Assembly: GCF_030169785.1 (NCBI RefSeq) | Contig: NZ_CP125854.1 | Location: forward strand, 1,488,001-1,552,000 | Reading direction: 5' to 3' | Origin: Bdellovibrio sp. 22V | GTDB taxonomy: Bacteria; Bdellovibrionota; Bdellovibrionia; Bdellovibrionales; Bdellovibrionaceae | DNA length: 64,000 bases | Part shown: positions 26,370-34,231 of the stretch, one piece after another | Numbering within the stretch: position 1 is the first letter of the stretch | Layout: each line of letters starts with the position of its first letter | Made by a program: the position numbers and the translations under genes | Notes under the pieces: model-generated | Seen by the model: only the letters and a program-made list of their open reading frames with translations | Databases searched by the model: none | Told to the model about the DNA's origin: nothing

Positions 26370-26956
26370 GATGCGTCGTCCCTAAACCAGCCCGTTATAC
26401 TGAGGCGGTTGGCAAAACTCTTCTCGACTTGATGAGGGAAGAGATCGCTTCGAAAAAGAACGAAGGTGCCCAATTGAGGCTCAATCCGCGCGAGAAGTTT
26501 ACTTTCATTCTCGGGGTGATAGAGACTCAACTCGCCACCATGCTCTTTTTGCCAAGCTTCATTGAGGTACAGAATGAAAGTGATCTTTCGTGCTCCTGAA
26601 CCTCGATGGTTGTCGATATGCTTATCATAAGAAGCGCCCGGAGGATACCACGCAAAATGCGTTTCAAATCTTTTGAGTCCTAAATAGAAACTCTGATTCA
26701 GCCGTTGCAAAAGAGTTTGCAAAATCGAAAGCATCTCCGCTTGCAGAGGCGTGGCGTTTTTTTCGTCAATCCACAGAATGGAGTCACCACGAATCTCAGT
26801 GTGCGTGACTTTTGTAGCTCCGCGTCCGATGGAAGCTTGGCGGAAAGAGCCTTTGTCATAAAGATTTTGACACTCTTGGGCGAGGGAACGACAGAACTCT
26901 TGCGATAAAAACTGGGTCGAAGAGGTCCAATTTTGCTGGGCCAATTCATCGAACAT
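26366..26956 (-). CDS. 2-oxoglutarate/Fe(II) oxygenase, prolyl-4-hydroxylase type
   Basis: A 196-residue single-domain dioxygenase. The Fe ligands are visible as HID in SYDKHIDNH (about 128-130) and His in LFPHQV, with the 2-oxoglutarate-binding Arg in RLSITGWF. KITFILYLNEAW and GGELSLYHP are typical for P4H-like enzymes. The ATG at 26956 begins at the usual domain edge; a TTG at 26995 would add 13 residues, and neither has a strong ribosome site. It heads the operon with the two ABC half-transporters and is divergent from the flavin oxidase gene about 70 bp away. The substrate may be a protein side chain or a small molecule. Confidence 0.85.
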   Translation of the reverse strand: MFDELAQQNWTSSTQFLSQEFCRSLAQECQNLYDKGSFRQASIGRGATKVTHTEIRGDSILWIDEKNATPLQAEMLSILQTLLQRLNQSFYLGLKRFETHFAWYPPGASYDKHIDNHRGSGARKITFILYLNEAWQKEHGGELSLYHPENESKLLARIEPQLGTFVLFRSDLFPHQVEKSFANRLSITGWFRDDAS

Positions 26957-27026
26957 TCTTTCGAGCTCTGAGAGATTGATTTGCTTCTGTTCCAAAGTGT
27001 TGCCATTCTATTCAGGTGAGGGAGTG

Positions 27027-28532
27027 ATGGCAAAAAGTTCTTTGACCCGCCGTGAATTTTTAAAGATTTCAGCAATGAGTTCGTCAGCGTTGGCACTTAG
27101 CAGTTGCACGACCCTCGATCGCTATTTTATGGGCGACAAAAGGAATCTGACGAATGAGGTGGTCATTCTGGGAGCTGGAGCCGCGGGACTCAGTGCAGGC
27201 TTTGAACTCAAAAAGCGTAAAATTCCTTTCCGTGTATTTGAGGCTTCCTCGCGAGTGGGCGGGCGCGTGCAATCCATCCCTCTTTTTGGTTTAGAAGGAG
27301 CCGTTGCGGAATTGGGGGCGGAGTTTTTTGACTCTTCCCATACGGCCGTTTTGTCTTTGGCCAAAGAACTCAATATCTCTGTGAGTGAAATCAAAGCGGC
27401 CAGCGGAGAGGAAGCGCACCTCTTCGCGTTCGACAAAAAAACTTACCGCGTAAAAGACATGGCTTCGCGCCTGAAGACTCTGCAAAATCCCATGCGCCGT
27501 ATTCGCAGCGATCTTTTCCGTGAACAAGACGTGATTCTTAGTTATAAAAACGCTGTGCAGTTTGAAAGATCCCTTTATTACGACACGTTGTCTTTGCAGG
27601 ATCTTCTTAATTCCTGGAAAGATGAAGTCGATCCTTTGGTTCTCAAGTTGATTGAAGTGCAAGCGGTGAATCGTTTCGGCGTGGATGCCAAGGAGCAGTC
27701 GTCGCTGCATTTCCTTTCGACGATTGATGCGGAAGGCAGTTCGCTTTTAAGCGGTCGCACGACTTATCGCATGAACGGCGGGCTTTCGAGCTTGATGCAA
27801 ACATTGTCGGCACGAGTGGCGGGAGTTATTCCGGATCATGTGATGAAACTCAATATGGTATTGACTGAAATCAATGAGGAAGATGGTGTCTTTCAATTGT
27901 TCTTCAGAGGTCCGAACGGCACCGAGGTCTTTACCGCACGAAACATTATTTGCACTTTGCCTTTTTCCAAGTTGAAAGAGGTCAAAGGCATCGGCGATCT
28001 GTCCTTCTCGAATATCAAAAAAGAAAATATCCTGAATCAAGCCTACGCCACTCATAGCAAAGGCACCGTCGTGTTTCCGACGCCTTTCTGGAAAAATCGC
28101 CGCGGCAACACGCCGGCCAACGTCGGCAACTTCACAGGTGATTTTGTTTCGCAAAAAATGTGGGACTCGGGACGCTCGCAACCGGTTACACGCGGTCTTC
28201 TTACTTTCCAAAGAGCAGGTGCTTCAGGGTTGAAAGCGGGCGCTGAAGCCGCTCGAGATGCCGCGAATGATTTGGAACTTTTTTATAAAGACGTTCCCGA
28301 ATATGAAAAAGAAAGAACACAAATCGCCAACTGGAGTCAGCGCCCGTGGGCCGGTGGTTCGATGGCGTTTTTCAAACCGGGACAATACATGCGTTTTAAG
28401 GGAGTTGCGGCCGAGGCTGAGTACGAAGGTCGCTTCTTATTTGCGGGGGAACATACCAGTGCGCGATTCGCAGGAACACTGCAAGGCGCTTTGGAAAGCG
28501 GCCTCAGGGCCGCCTCCGAAGTTTCCATTTAA
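27027..28532 (+). CDS. Tat-exported flavin amine oxidase, probable lipoprotein
   Basis: A 501-residue FAD enzyme. The ATG at 27027 with GAGGGAG upstream opens a Tat signal (SLTRREFLKIS) whose hydrophobic part ends in LSSC, a lipobox. The mature enzyme has the dinucleotide fold VVILGAGAAGLSAGFEL, the flavin motif GGRVQS, and the C-terminal FAD motif GRFLFAGEHTSARFAGTLQGALESG. This is the monoamine-oxidase/phytoene-desaturase superfamily; the substrate is open. As a folded, cofactor-bearing Tat client it would need the TatA made at 7938. The stop codon abuts the stop of the convergent gene (28532/28533), leaving no intergenic space. Confidence 0.9.
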   Translation: MAKSSLTRREFLKISAMSSSALALSSCTTLDRYFMGDKRNLTNEVVILGAGAAGLSAGFELKKRKIPFRVFEASSRVGGRVQSIPLFGLEGAVAELGAEFFDSSHTAVLSLAKELNISVSEIKAASGEEAHLFAFDKKTYRVKDMASRLKTLQNPMRRIRSDLFREQDVILSYKNAVQFERSLYYDTLSLQDLLNSWKDEVDPLVLKLIEVQAVNRFGVDAKEQSSLHFLSTIDAEGSSLLSGRTTYRMNGGLSSLMQTLSARVAGVIPDHVMKLNMVLTEINEEDGVFQLFFRGPNGTEVFTARNIICTLPFSKLKEVKGIGDLSFSNIKKENILNQAYATHSKGTVVFPTPFWKNRRGNTPANVGNFTGDFVSQKMWDSGRSQPVTRGLLTFQRAGASGLKAGAEAARDAANDLELFYKDVPEYEKERTQIANWSQRPWAGGSMAFFKPGQYMRFKGVAAEAEYEGRFLFAGEHTSARFAGTLQGALESGLRAASEVSI

Positions 28533-29048
28533 TTATTTCACAAGATTGACTTGCAAAGTGGCTGCTTCACCTTGAGCAGAGACGAAACCGTCGACATCTG
28601 TTTTGTTGATCGCGTTGATCAATGAGCTCATGTGATTGTTCGTCAAGCTCATGCCTTGAGGGACGCTGCCGTCTGCATTTACCCAAGAGTAGTTCGGTTG
28701 CGGAGACACCACGAACACGATGATGTTATAAGAAGGACGGAAACCTTCTTTTTCAACTTGCACTGTCGGTAAGGTCATTGCGTCGTCGGAGATATAAACC
28801 GTGCGCGACTCTTTCACCTGAGAAATTGAAATCTGCGAAGAGTCTGTCGAGATAAACGGGCGCGAACCGACAGCGTAAAGCACCGTCAGATACTGACCGC
28901 GCATATTGCCAAGTTTGTTCACTTGCAAGGCCGGGATTGTTTCGAAGCGGGCTGCTTCCGCATTTCTTTGCGATACGGAACCGCTCATCAGTCCCAAGCC
29001 AATGATCAAAGTCAAAGCGTTGATGATAATAAGTTTGAGGGATCTCAT
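28533..29048 (-). CDS. Exported hypothetical protein
   Basis: A 171-residue protein with an N-terminal hydrophobic segment (LIIINALTLIIGLGLMSGS), either an uncleaved anchor or a signal peptide. The rest looks beta-rich (YLTVLYAVGSRPFIST, RTVYISDDAMTLPTVQVEKEGF, YNIIVFVVSP). No family recognised. GGAG lies 9 nt upstream of the ATG. The gene follows the exported TULIP-like gene with a 1-nt gap, so they share an operon and probably a location in the envelope. Confidence 0.7.
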   Translation of the reverse strand: MRSLKLIIINALTLIIGLGLMSGSVSQRNAEAARFETIPALQVNKLGNMRGQYLTVLYAVGSRPFISTDSSQISISQVKESRTVYISDDAMTLPTVQVEKEGFRPSYNIIVFVVSPQPNYSWVNADGSVPQGMSLTNNHMSSLINAINKTDVDGFVSAQGEAATLQVNLVK

Positions 29049-29049
29049 T

Positions 29050-30762
29050 TTACTTAGCTCCTGTTTTCGCGTAGTCGAGATACATCACAAGGTGTCCGTT
29101 AGGATCCATGGCCACGCGATTGATATCCAATTTAATTCCCAAAATCTGCGGCGGAAGCGGCAAACTGCCTGGAAGAACTTCATCGCTCATCTTCCATCCC
29201 GCGCTTTTCTTGCGAAGCTCATCCTTTACACCTTCGCGGACTTTTCCTTTAAACATCTTCCCGGCAAATGAAATGTATTTGTCGTCAAGGAACATGCTGT
29301 CCGTATCAATCGTGTAAAGGAGCAGCTGCATGCCGCTCTTATCGCTCAACTGACGAAGTTTTGCAATAATATCGAACTCAACAATGATCGTATCTTTCAA
29401 AAACATCGAACCCGGTTTTGTTTCGATCGCCACTCTCATTTTCATGAAAGCTTCTTGTGGTTTCAAAACGGCTCCAGCTGGAGTTTTTACGTAATCAACC
29501 ACCGGCGACGCCACCAGTTTCAAAACGGAACCATCGGATTGTTTGATCTGCTCGAAATTTTTTCTTTCAAACGCCAATTGCAAGACGCGATTGATAAGGC
29601 CGCGGTCCACGCTCAATGCGATGTCATAGTTGGCTTGCGGGATCAAATTAAATGACGGCACCCCACGAGACGCATTGGATTTCAAAGGCACGCTACGGCT
29701 ATTGATCGGATCTTCCACGTAAGTCGCCAAATCAATATTTAAAGAATCCTTCAAGCCGATATTTTGCAGTTTGAGTCCCCACTTAAAGTTAGGACGACGG
29801 TCTGTCGGCTCCGCACCCGGAGGCGCCATGTCTTGAATCTGCTCCAATGAACCACCCAAAAATTCTTTGGCTTTTTCGTTGAGCATTTCCGGAAGCTGTT
29901 TACGGGCGAAGTCACCAAGGCTTTCGCGCACTTTCTGCAGAATCATAGGGGCCTGCGCCGCTAAAAGATTATCAAGCTCTTTGGTGTTCATATAAAATTT
30001 CTTACCGTTCACTTCAACGGCGAAGGTCGGCACGATCAATTTTTTGTACTGCAAAGAAAGCGACGTCGAATTCAAGTTGTTATCGATTTCCAGAGCTTCA
30101 AAATCAAGTCCGCCATAAGCGTTCATGCGAAGATAGAAGGGGAGGCGAATGCGCAACGGAATCTCGTTGTCACCGGCTTGTAAGGTCACGTCTTCAAGAC
30201 CGACTTTGCCAAGGAATTCATTATTAACGTCCCACGCAATCACAGACTTCGTCGATACCGTCAATTTTTTGATTTCAAGTTCAATAGCCAGAACGGCGCC
30301 GTCACGTTTACCCAAAGCGCGCATCAATTTTTCGTCGGTGACCAAACCAAAACGCGAAAACTGCGCAAGATAACCTGATTCACCTATCTCAATTGTAGGA
30401 CGGTGATCGTTCATGGAAAAGCCGACCAGCCATTTCGTTAAAAGATCGCGGACTTGGCCGTACATTTTGACAGCTTCGGGATTGGCATCTTTAAAATCGT
30501 CCGGGTTGATGGGCTTATCGAAAGTGTACTTCATCGCCGGGAAATAACCCTCGTCGAGTTTGACACCTAAGTTGCCAAGAATTTCACTTAAACGCGTGTC
30601 GAAATACTTCATTCCGCGTTGAGTGACTTGCACGTGAACGGCATTAGAAATCAGATTCTTTTGCGGCAGCTGTGGATTGGTATCCATCGCATGCGCATTC
30701 AAGCCCTGCAAAGTCATCAGCAGGGGAATCAATATTTTTGATGTATGGAGCCGACGTACCAT
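29050..30762 (-). CDS. Exported protein, possible TULIP/BPI-like lipid-binding protein
   Basis: A 570-residue protein with a signal peptide (ends NAHA). The body alternates long amphipathic strands and helices, with elements such as ALSVDRGLINRVLQLAFERKNF followed by strands ending in AIETKPGSMF and IIVEFDIIAKLRQL. This pattern is reminiscent of the C-terminal barrel of LBP/BPI/CETP (TULIP) proteins, which bind lipids. The match is a reading of pattern, not a search. No Cys-rich or catalytic motif is seen. It shares a 246-bp divergent region, holding a TCTCA-type palindrome, with the trypsin-like lipoprotein gene. Confidence 0.6.
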   Translation of the reverse strand: MVRRLHTSKILIPLLMTLQGLNAHAMDTNPQLPQKNLISNAVHVQVTQRGMKYFDTRLSEILGNLGVKLDEGYFPAMKYTFDKPINPDDFKDANPEAVKMYGQVRDLLTKWLVGFSMNDHRPTIEIGESGYLAQFSRFGLVTDEKLMRALGKRDGAVLAIELEIKKLTVSTKSVIAWDVNNEFLGKVGLEDVTLQAGDNEIPLRIRLPFYLRMNAYGGLDFEALEIDNNLNSTSLSLQYKKLIVPTFAVEVNGKKFYMNTKELDNLLAAQAPMILQKVRESLGDFARKQLPEMLNEKAKEFLGGSLEQIQDMAPPGAEPTDRRPNFKWGLKLQNIGLKDSLNIDLATYVEDPINSRSVPLKSNASRGVPSFNLIPQANYDIALSVDRGLINRVLQLAFERKNFEQIKQSDGSVLKLVASPVVDYVKTPAGAVLKPQEAFMKMRVAIETKPGSMFLKDTIIVEFDIIAKLRQLSDKSGMQLLLYTIDTDSMFLDDKYISFAGKMFKGKVREGVKDELRKKSAGWKMSDEVLPGSLPLPPQILGIKLDINRVAMDPNGHLVMYLDYAKTGAK

Positions 30763-30872
30763 TTGAACCTCATCGCAAAGTGGCTATTCTCCGTTGCGTT
30801 CCCCGATGCAAGCCAAGTTCCAATTGGGGGCGGGCTGTTTTAGAACGTATTAGATTTGATAAAGCGGGGAGG

Positions 30873-30889
30873 TGTCTAAGATTGAGACA
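30873..30889. promoter_or_regulatory. Putative operator TCTCA-N3-TGAGA (copy 2, one mismatch)
   Basis: TGTCTAA-GAT-TGAGACA: seven-base arms with one mismatch. It sits near the middle of the divergent region between the TULIP-like gene (start 30762) and the trypsin-like lipoprotein gene (start 31009). No other strong feature is seen in this 246-bp gap. Confidence 0.5.
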
Positions 30890-31008
30890 GGGGACCAAAA
30901 GCGGCGCCGAACGAAACCTCTCGGAAAAATCTTCCAACACCCATTTTATTTTCAGAGCTTCTGGCGTTTCTTTGGTACAAAGAGAGCGTCTTATAAAGGA
31001 GATCAATC

Positions 31009-31815
31009 ATGTTGAAGAAATGGACCGCTCTTCTTGCGACCACAGCTTTGCTTGCGGCTTGCGGTGAAAGTCAAAACTCACAAGTCGATATAACAGCCCA
31101 ACAAAATGGTGTGATTGGCGGCGACAAAGTTTCTGCCGGCACAGCGATCGCACAACATACTGTGGGTCTTTATGATTCCAAATCAGGGTCTTTATGTTCG
31201 GGAACTTTGATCAGTGAAAGTCTGGTTTTGACGGCCGCTCACTGTGTGGTTTCCGATGCTTCTTATATTAAAGTTTACTTCAGCCCCGACATGCGTGAAA
31301 CGCCCGAAGAACTCACTCGTCAAGCCACGGCCGCTTTGCCGAACAAGTTGTACAATCCCGAAGGCAGCGAAGATATCAATGACGTGGCCGTGATCCGCTT
31401 TGCGGGACCATTGCCAGCAGGGTTTGCTCCAGCGCCATTGTTACAAGATTTCTCGCGCATTCAAAAAGGCAGTAAAGTGATTGTGGCGGGTTATGGTTTA
31501 AACTGGTCATGGGGAATCAAAATGGGTTCCGGTGTCCTTAGAACAACAGAACTTAAAGTAAAGCAGTCTTTGTATGGCGCTTCCGAAATTATGTTGGATC
31601 AATCTGTTCGTCGTGGAATTTGCAGCGGCGACTCCGGCGGACCGGCTTACGTTGAAATCAACGGGCAATTGCATTTGCTCGGAGTTGCAAGCCGCGGGGA
31701 CTCTTTGCCGATTCCTTTGACTCCGGATTGTTTTATTCTTTCGGTCTTCACGCGCGTCGATGCACAAATGTCTTGGATTCAAGCGGCATCTACACAATTA
31801 ATGTCGGTAAAATAG
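31009..31815 (+). CDS. Trypsin-like serine protease, lipoprotein
   Basis: A 268-residue protein. The signal peptide ends in the classical lipobox LLAAC, then a short linker and the S1 domain opening with GVIGGDKVS (IVGG-type N-terminus). Triad: His78 (LTAAHC), Asp125 (INDVAVIR), Ser209 (GDSGGPAY). IVAGYGLNWSWG and the closing FTRVDAQMSWI are typical of secreted trypsins. A propeptide (about residues 20-34) would be removed before VIGG, with activation by cleavage. Likely surface-bound and used on prey or envelope proteins (inference). An AAAGGAG ribosome site precedes the ATG. Confidence 0.92.
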   Translation: MLKKWTALLATTALLAACGESQNSQVDITAQQNGVIGGDKVSAGTAIAQHTVGLYDSKSGSLCSGTLISESLVLTAAHCVVSDASYIKVYFSPDMRETPEELTRQATAALPNKLYNPEGSEDINDVAVIRFAGPLPAGFAPAPLLQDFSRIQKGSKVIVAGYGLNWSWGIKMGSGVLRTTELKVKQSLYGASEIMLDQSVRRGICSGDSGGPAYVEINGQLHLLGVASRGDSLPIPLTPDCFILSVFTRVDAQMSWIQAASTQLMSVK

Positions 31816-31824
31816 ATGTTTTCT

Positions 31825-31850
31825 AAGGATACTCCGGTTGGAGTATCCTT
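31825..31850 (+). terminator. Rho-independent terminator
   Basis: An 11-bp perfect stem (AAGGATACTCC/GGAGTATCCTT) with loop GGTT, 10 nt after the trypsin-like lipoprotein stop. The T-run downstream is short and interrupted (TCCTTGATTT). Confidence 0.75.
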
Positions 31851-31895
31851 TCCTTGATTTGACAATAGGCCAAGGGGCAAGGATACTTTCAAATA

Positions 31896-32522
31896 ATGTC
31901 TCAGGCGCTCTCTTATCTTCTTGTCGACGATCATGCTCTTTTAGTTGAAGGTCTTAAGAACCTTCTTGGAACGCATCGACCTGCATGGCGTTGTCTCGGG
32001 GAAGCTTTTAATTTGGCGGACGCCAAAAGACTTATCAGCAAAGGGGATCCTTCTTACGTCCTTCTTGATCACGGCATTGGCGATTCGACGGGACTGTCTT
32101 TAATCGAAGAACTTTTAGAGGTTTATTCCCCGTCGCGATTTGTTTTAGTCAGCCAGCTTCAGGATAAAAAAATTCTGCGCGGCTATCTGCATGTCGGTGT
32201 TAAAGCTCTTATTGCCAAGAAGGACTCTAGCGAAGCTCTTATTGAAGGGATCGAGTCGCTGAGTTCTCCATCCCAGGTGTATCTTTCTGAAAGTTTTAAA
32301 ACTCTTCTGGGTTCCGAGGATCCTGCTGAGGCGTTGACGGCAAGAGAAATTGAAGTCATCCGCCTCATCGCTTTGGGAAAAACCAATAAAGACGTGGGCC
32401 GCGACCTCAATTGCTCTGAATTCACAATCAAAACGCACAAAACTAACATCATGAGAAAGCTCAATCTTAAAAACTCCGTCGAGTTGAGTGTTTGGGCGCT
32501 GAAGAACAATTTGTTGCTATGA
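31896..32522 (+). CDS. NarL/LuxR-family response regulator
   Basis: A 208-residue regulator. The receiver has DDH (about 11-13), phospho-acceptor Asp58 in VLLDHGIGDSTG and the switch Ser in LVSQLQ. The conserved Lys falls in IAKKDSSEA. The C-terminal LuxR helix-turn-helix starts at LTAREIEVIRLIALGKTNKDVG and runs to KTHKTNIMRKL. Its stop overlaps the kinase start (ATGA), making a two-gene two-component operon. No ribosome site stands out before the ATG at 31896. Targets are unknown. Confidence 0.93.
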   Translation: MSQALSYLLVDDHALLVEGLKNLLGTHRPAWRCLGEAFNLADAKRLISKGDPSYVLLDHGIGDSTGLSLIEELLEVYSPSRFVLVSQLQDKKILRGYLHVGVKALIAKKDSSEALIEGIESLSSPSQVYLSESFKTLLGSEDPAEALTAREIEVIRLIALGKTNKDVGRDLNCSEFTIKTHKTNIMRKLNLKNSVELSVWALKNNLLL

Positions 32523-34225
32523 TTCTTTTGTTAAAGATCGGCACCTTGGTGACTCTGACTTTAACGGCTTTGTTCTGTATACAGTCGTGGCCGTTTCGCA
32601 GATCGCTTCTGACAAAGCTCTTTACGATCAATCTGTTCATCGTTTTTTTGTGGTCGTTCTGGGTACTTTTAACTTTGTTGACGCCCAATATAGAGTTGAA
32701 AATTATCTTTACCAAGATCCGGCAAGTGGGAAATCCCTTTTTAACGTCGAGCTGGCTGGCTGTTCTTCTCTTGATTTTTATGCGAGGCCGCTGGAGTAAG
32801 ATCAGAAAATTTCTGCCGCTTCTTTATATCCTTCCGGTTTTGACAAGCGTCCTTTCCATAATGTCCCTTTTCGGCTCAAAAACGGCGGAGCGCTGGATGG
32901 GTCATTCCTTTGAGCTGATGCCCGAAATAGGCTTAATGCGCTATGTGGTCGGGCCCGCTTTAAAGCTGCAGTTTAATTTTGCTTTTGGCCTGATGGTGTT
33001 GATCTTTGCACTTGTTATTTTCAAGCTCTTTTCAAAAAACACCGATATACGAAAATTTGCCGTGCTTTTTCTACTGTGCGGAATTTTCCAAATCGGTTTT
33101 GAGTTCTTCAGCCATTCAAAAGTGGGCAGTGCCGTTTTCATTCAAATGAGCATGGTCTCTTACATTCCATTTTTTGCTTTGGTGTATTACGCCATTCACA
33201 AAATGGAGTTTCTAAATATCAAAGCGCAGGCGAATCAGATTGCCTTTAATGATTTGCCGATTCCGGTTTTGACTTTGAATCCGCGCCGGGAGATTTGGGA
33301 CGCCAACCGCAAAGCCATTGAGGTTTTACACCTAAAAAGCGACGACATCGGACGATCGATCATTGGCGATCCGCGCTTTGAGTTTATTGAGGCGAAGAAA
33401 AAATCCCTGGTCTTAGATGACGTGAATTATCACGTAGAAATCAAGGACCTGAGCGGCTCCGTGCGTACGGAAGGGGTGCAAATCGTTTCCTTGACGGATG
33501 TGACGGAAATTCACCGTTTGAACCAGGAACTTTCCGATAGCAACGCCGTATTAAGTAAAATGAATGCGGAAGTCATGAAGATGACGATGTTCAATCGCCG
33601 TATTCATGCGGTTTTGTCGCATGATCTTTCGGGTCTGCTGCATTCGATGTCAACGTCCCTGGGACATCTCTTTAAAAGAATGACGGGCGGACGGGAAGAA
33701 CAAGCTTTGGCCGAGACGATTCAAAGAACCAATCACTCTTCTTTGGATCTTTTGCAGAACATCTTGTCTTGGAGTTACGACGAAAACAAAGAGTCCGTGT
33801 CGATGGCAAATCTCATTCGCGACGTTGTTGAAACGCAGAGCGGACTGGCGCGACAGTATGATGTCCATGTTCACACTTTAGTAGCGTCGAATCTTCCGGT
33901 ATTTGCAACTTCACCTCGAGTGATGGCGGCGATTCTGCGCAATTTGATTTCCAATGCGATCAAGTACAGTCCCGTCCAGGGGGTCGTACAGATCGAAGCG
34001 TTTTTCATGGAAAACCGTCTGCACATCGTGATCAAAGATCAAGGTCCTGGAATCAAAGAAGAGACTATGCAGACCATTCTAAAACAAAAAGCCGTGAATA
34101 ATAAAGATCGTTTTGGATTTGGCATCGGCATGCAATTCACTTTGGATTTTGTGCGCCAGCTTGACGGTGAAATTCATTTCAAACACGGGCCTCTTAAAGG
34201 CACATGGGTCGAGCTGATCTTTTAG
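32519..34225 (+). CDS. Sensor histidine kinase with 7-TM-like N-terminus
   Basis: A 568-residue kinase starting at ATG 32519 (ATGA overlap with the regulator stop); a TTG at 32492 is less likely. The N-terminus has about seven TM helices (residues about 3-215), like the histidine-kinase 7TM input region. A PAS-like segment follows (FNDLPIPVLTLNPRREIWDANRKAIEVL), a coiled linker, then the DHp helix with HAVLSHDLSGLLHSM. The His in SHD is the probable phospho-acceptor, and the box is divergent from the usual SHELRTP. The HATPase domain has LRNLISNAIKYSP and IKDQGPGI, with FGFGIGMQF as glycine box. Partner: the LuxR-type regulator. Confidence 0.9.
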   Translation: MILLLKIGTLVTLTLTALFCIQSWPFRRSLLTKLFTINLFIVFLWSFWVLLTLLTPNIELKIIFTKIRQVGNPFLTSSWLAVLLLIFMRGRWSKIRKFLPLLYILPVLTSVLSIMSLFGSKTAERWMGHSFELMPEIGLMRYVVGPALKLQFNFAFGLMVLIFALVIFKLFSKNTDIRKFAVLFLLCGIFQIGFEFFSHSKVGSAVFIQMSMVSYIPFFALVYYAIHKMEFLNIKAQANQIAFNDLPIPVLTLNPRREIWDANRKAIEVLHLKSDDIGRSIIGDPRFEFIEAKKKSLVLDDVNYHVEIKDLSGSVRTEGVQIVSLTDVTEIHRLNQELSDSNAVLSKMNAEVMKMTMFNRRIHAVLSHDLSGLLHSMSTSLGHLFKRMTGGREEQALAETIQRTNHSSLDLLQNILSWSYDENKESVSMANLIRDVVETQSGLARQYDVHVHTLVASNLPVFATSPRVMAAILRNLISNAIKYSPVQGVVQIEAFFMENRLHIVIKDQGPGIKEETMQTILKQKAVNNKDRFGFGIGMQFTLDFVRQLDGEIHFKHGPLKGTWVELIF

Positions 34226-34231
34226 CGGCTT

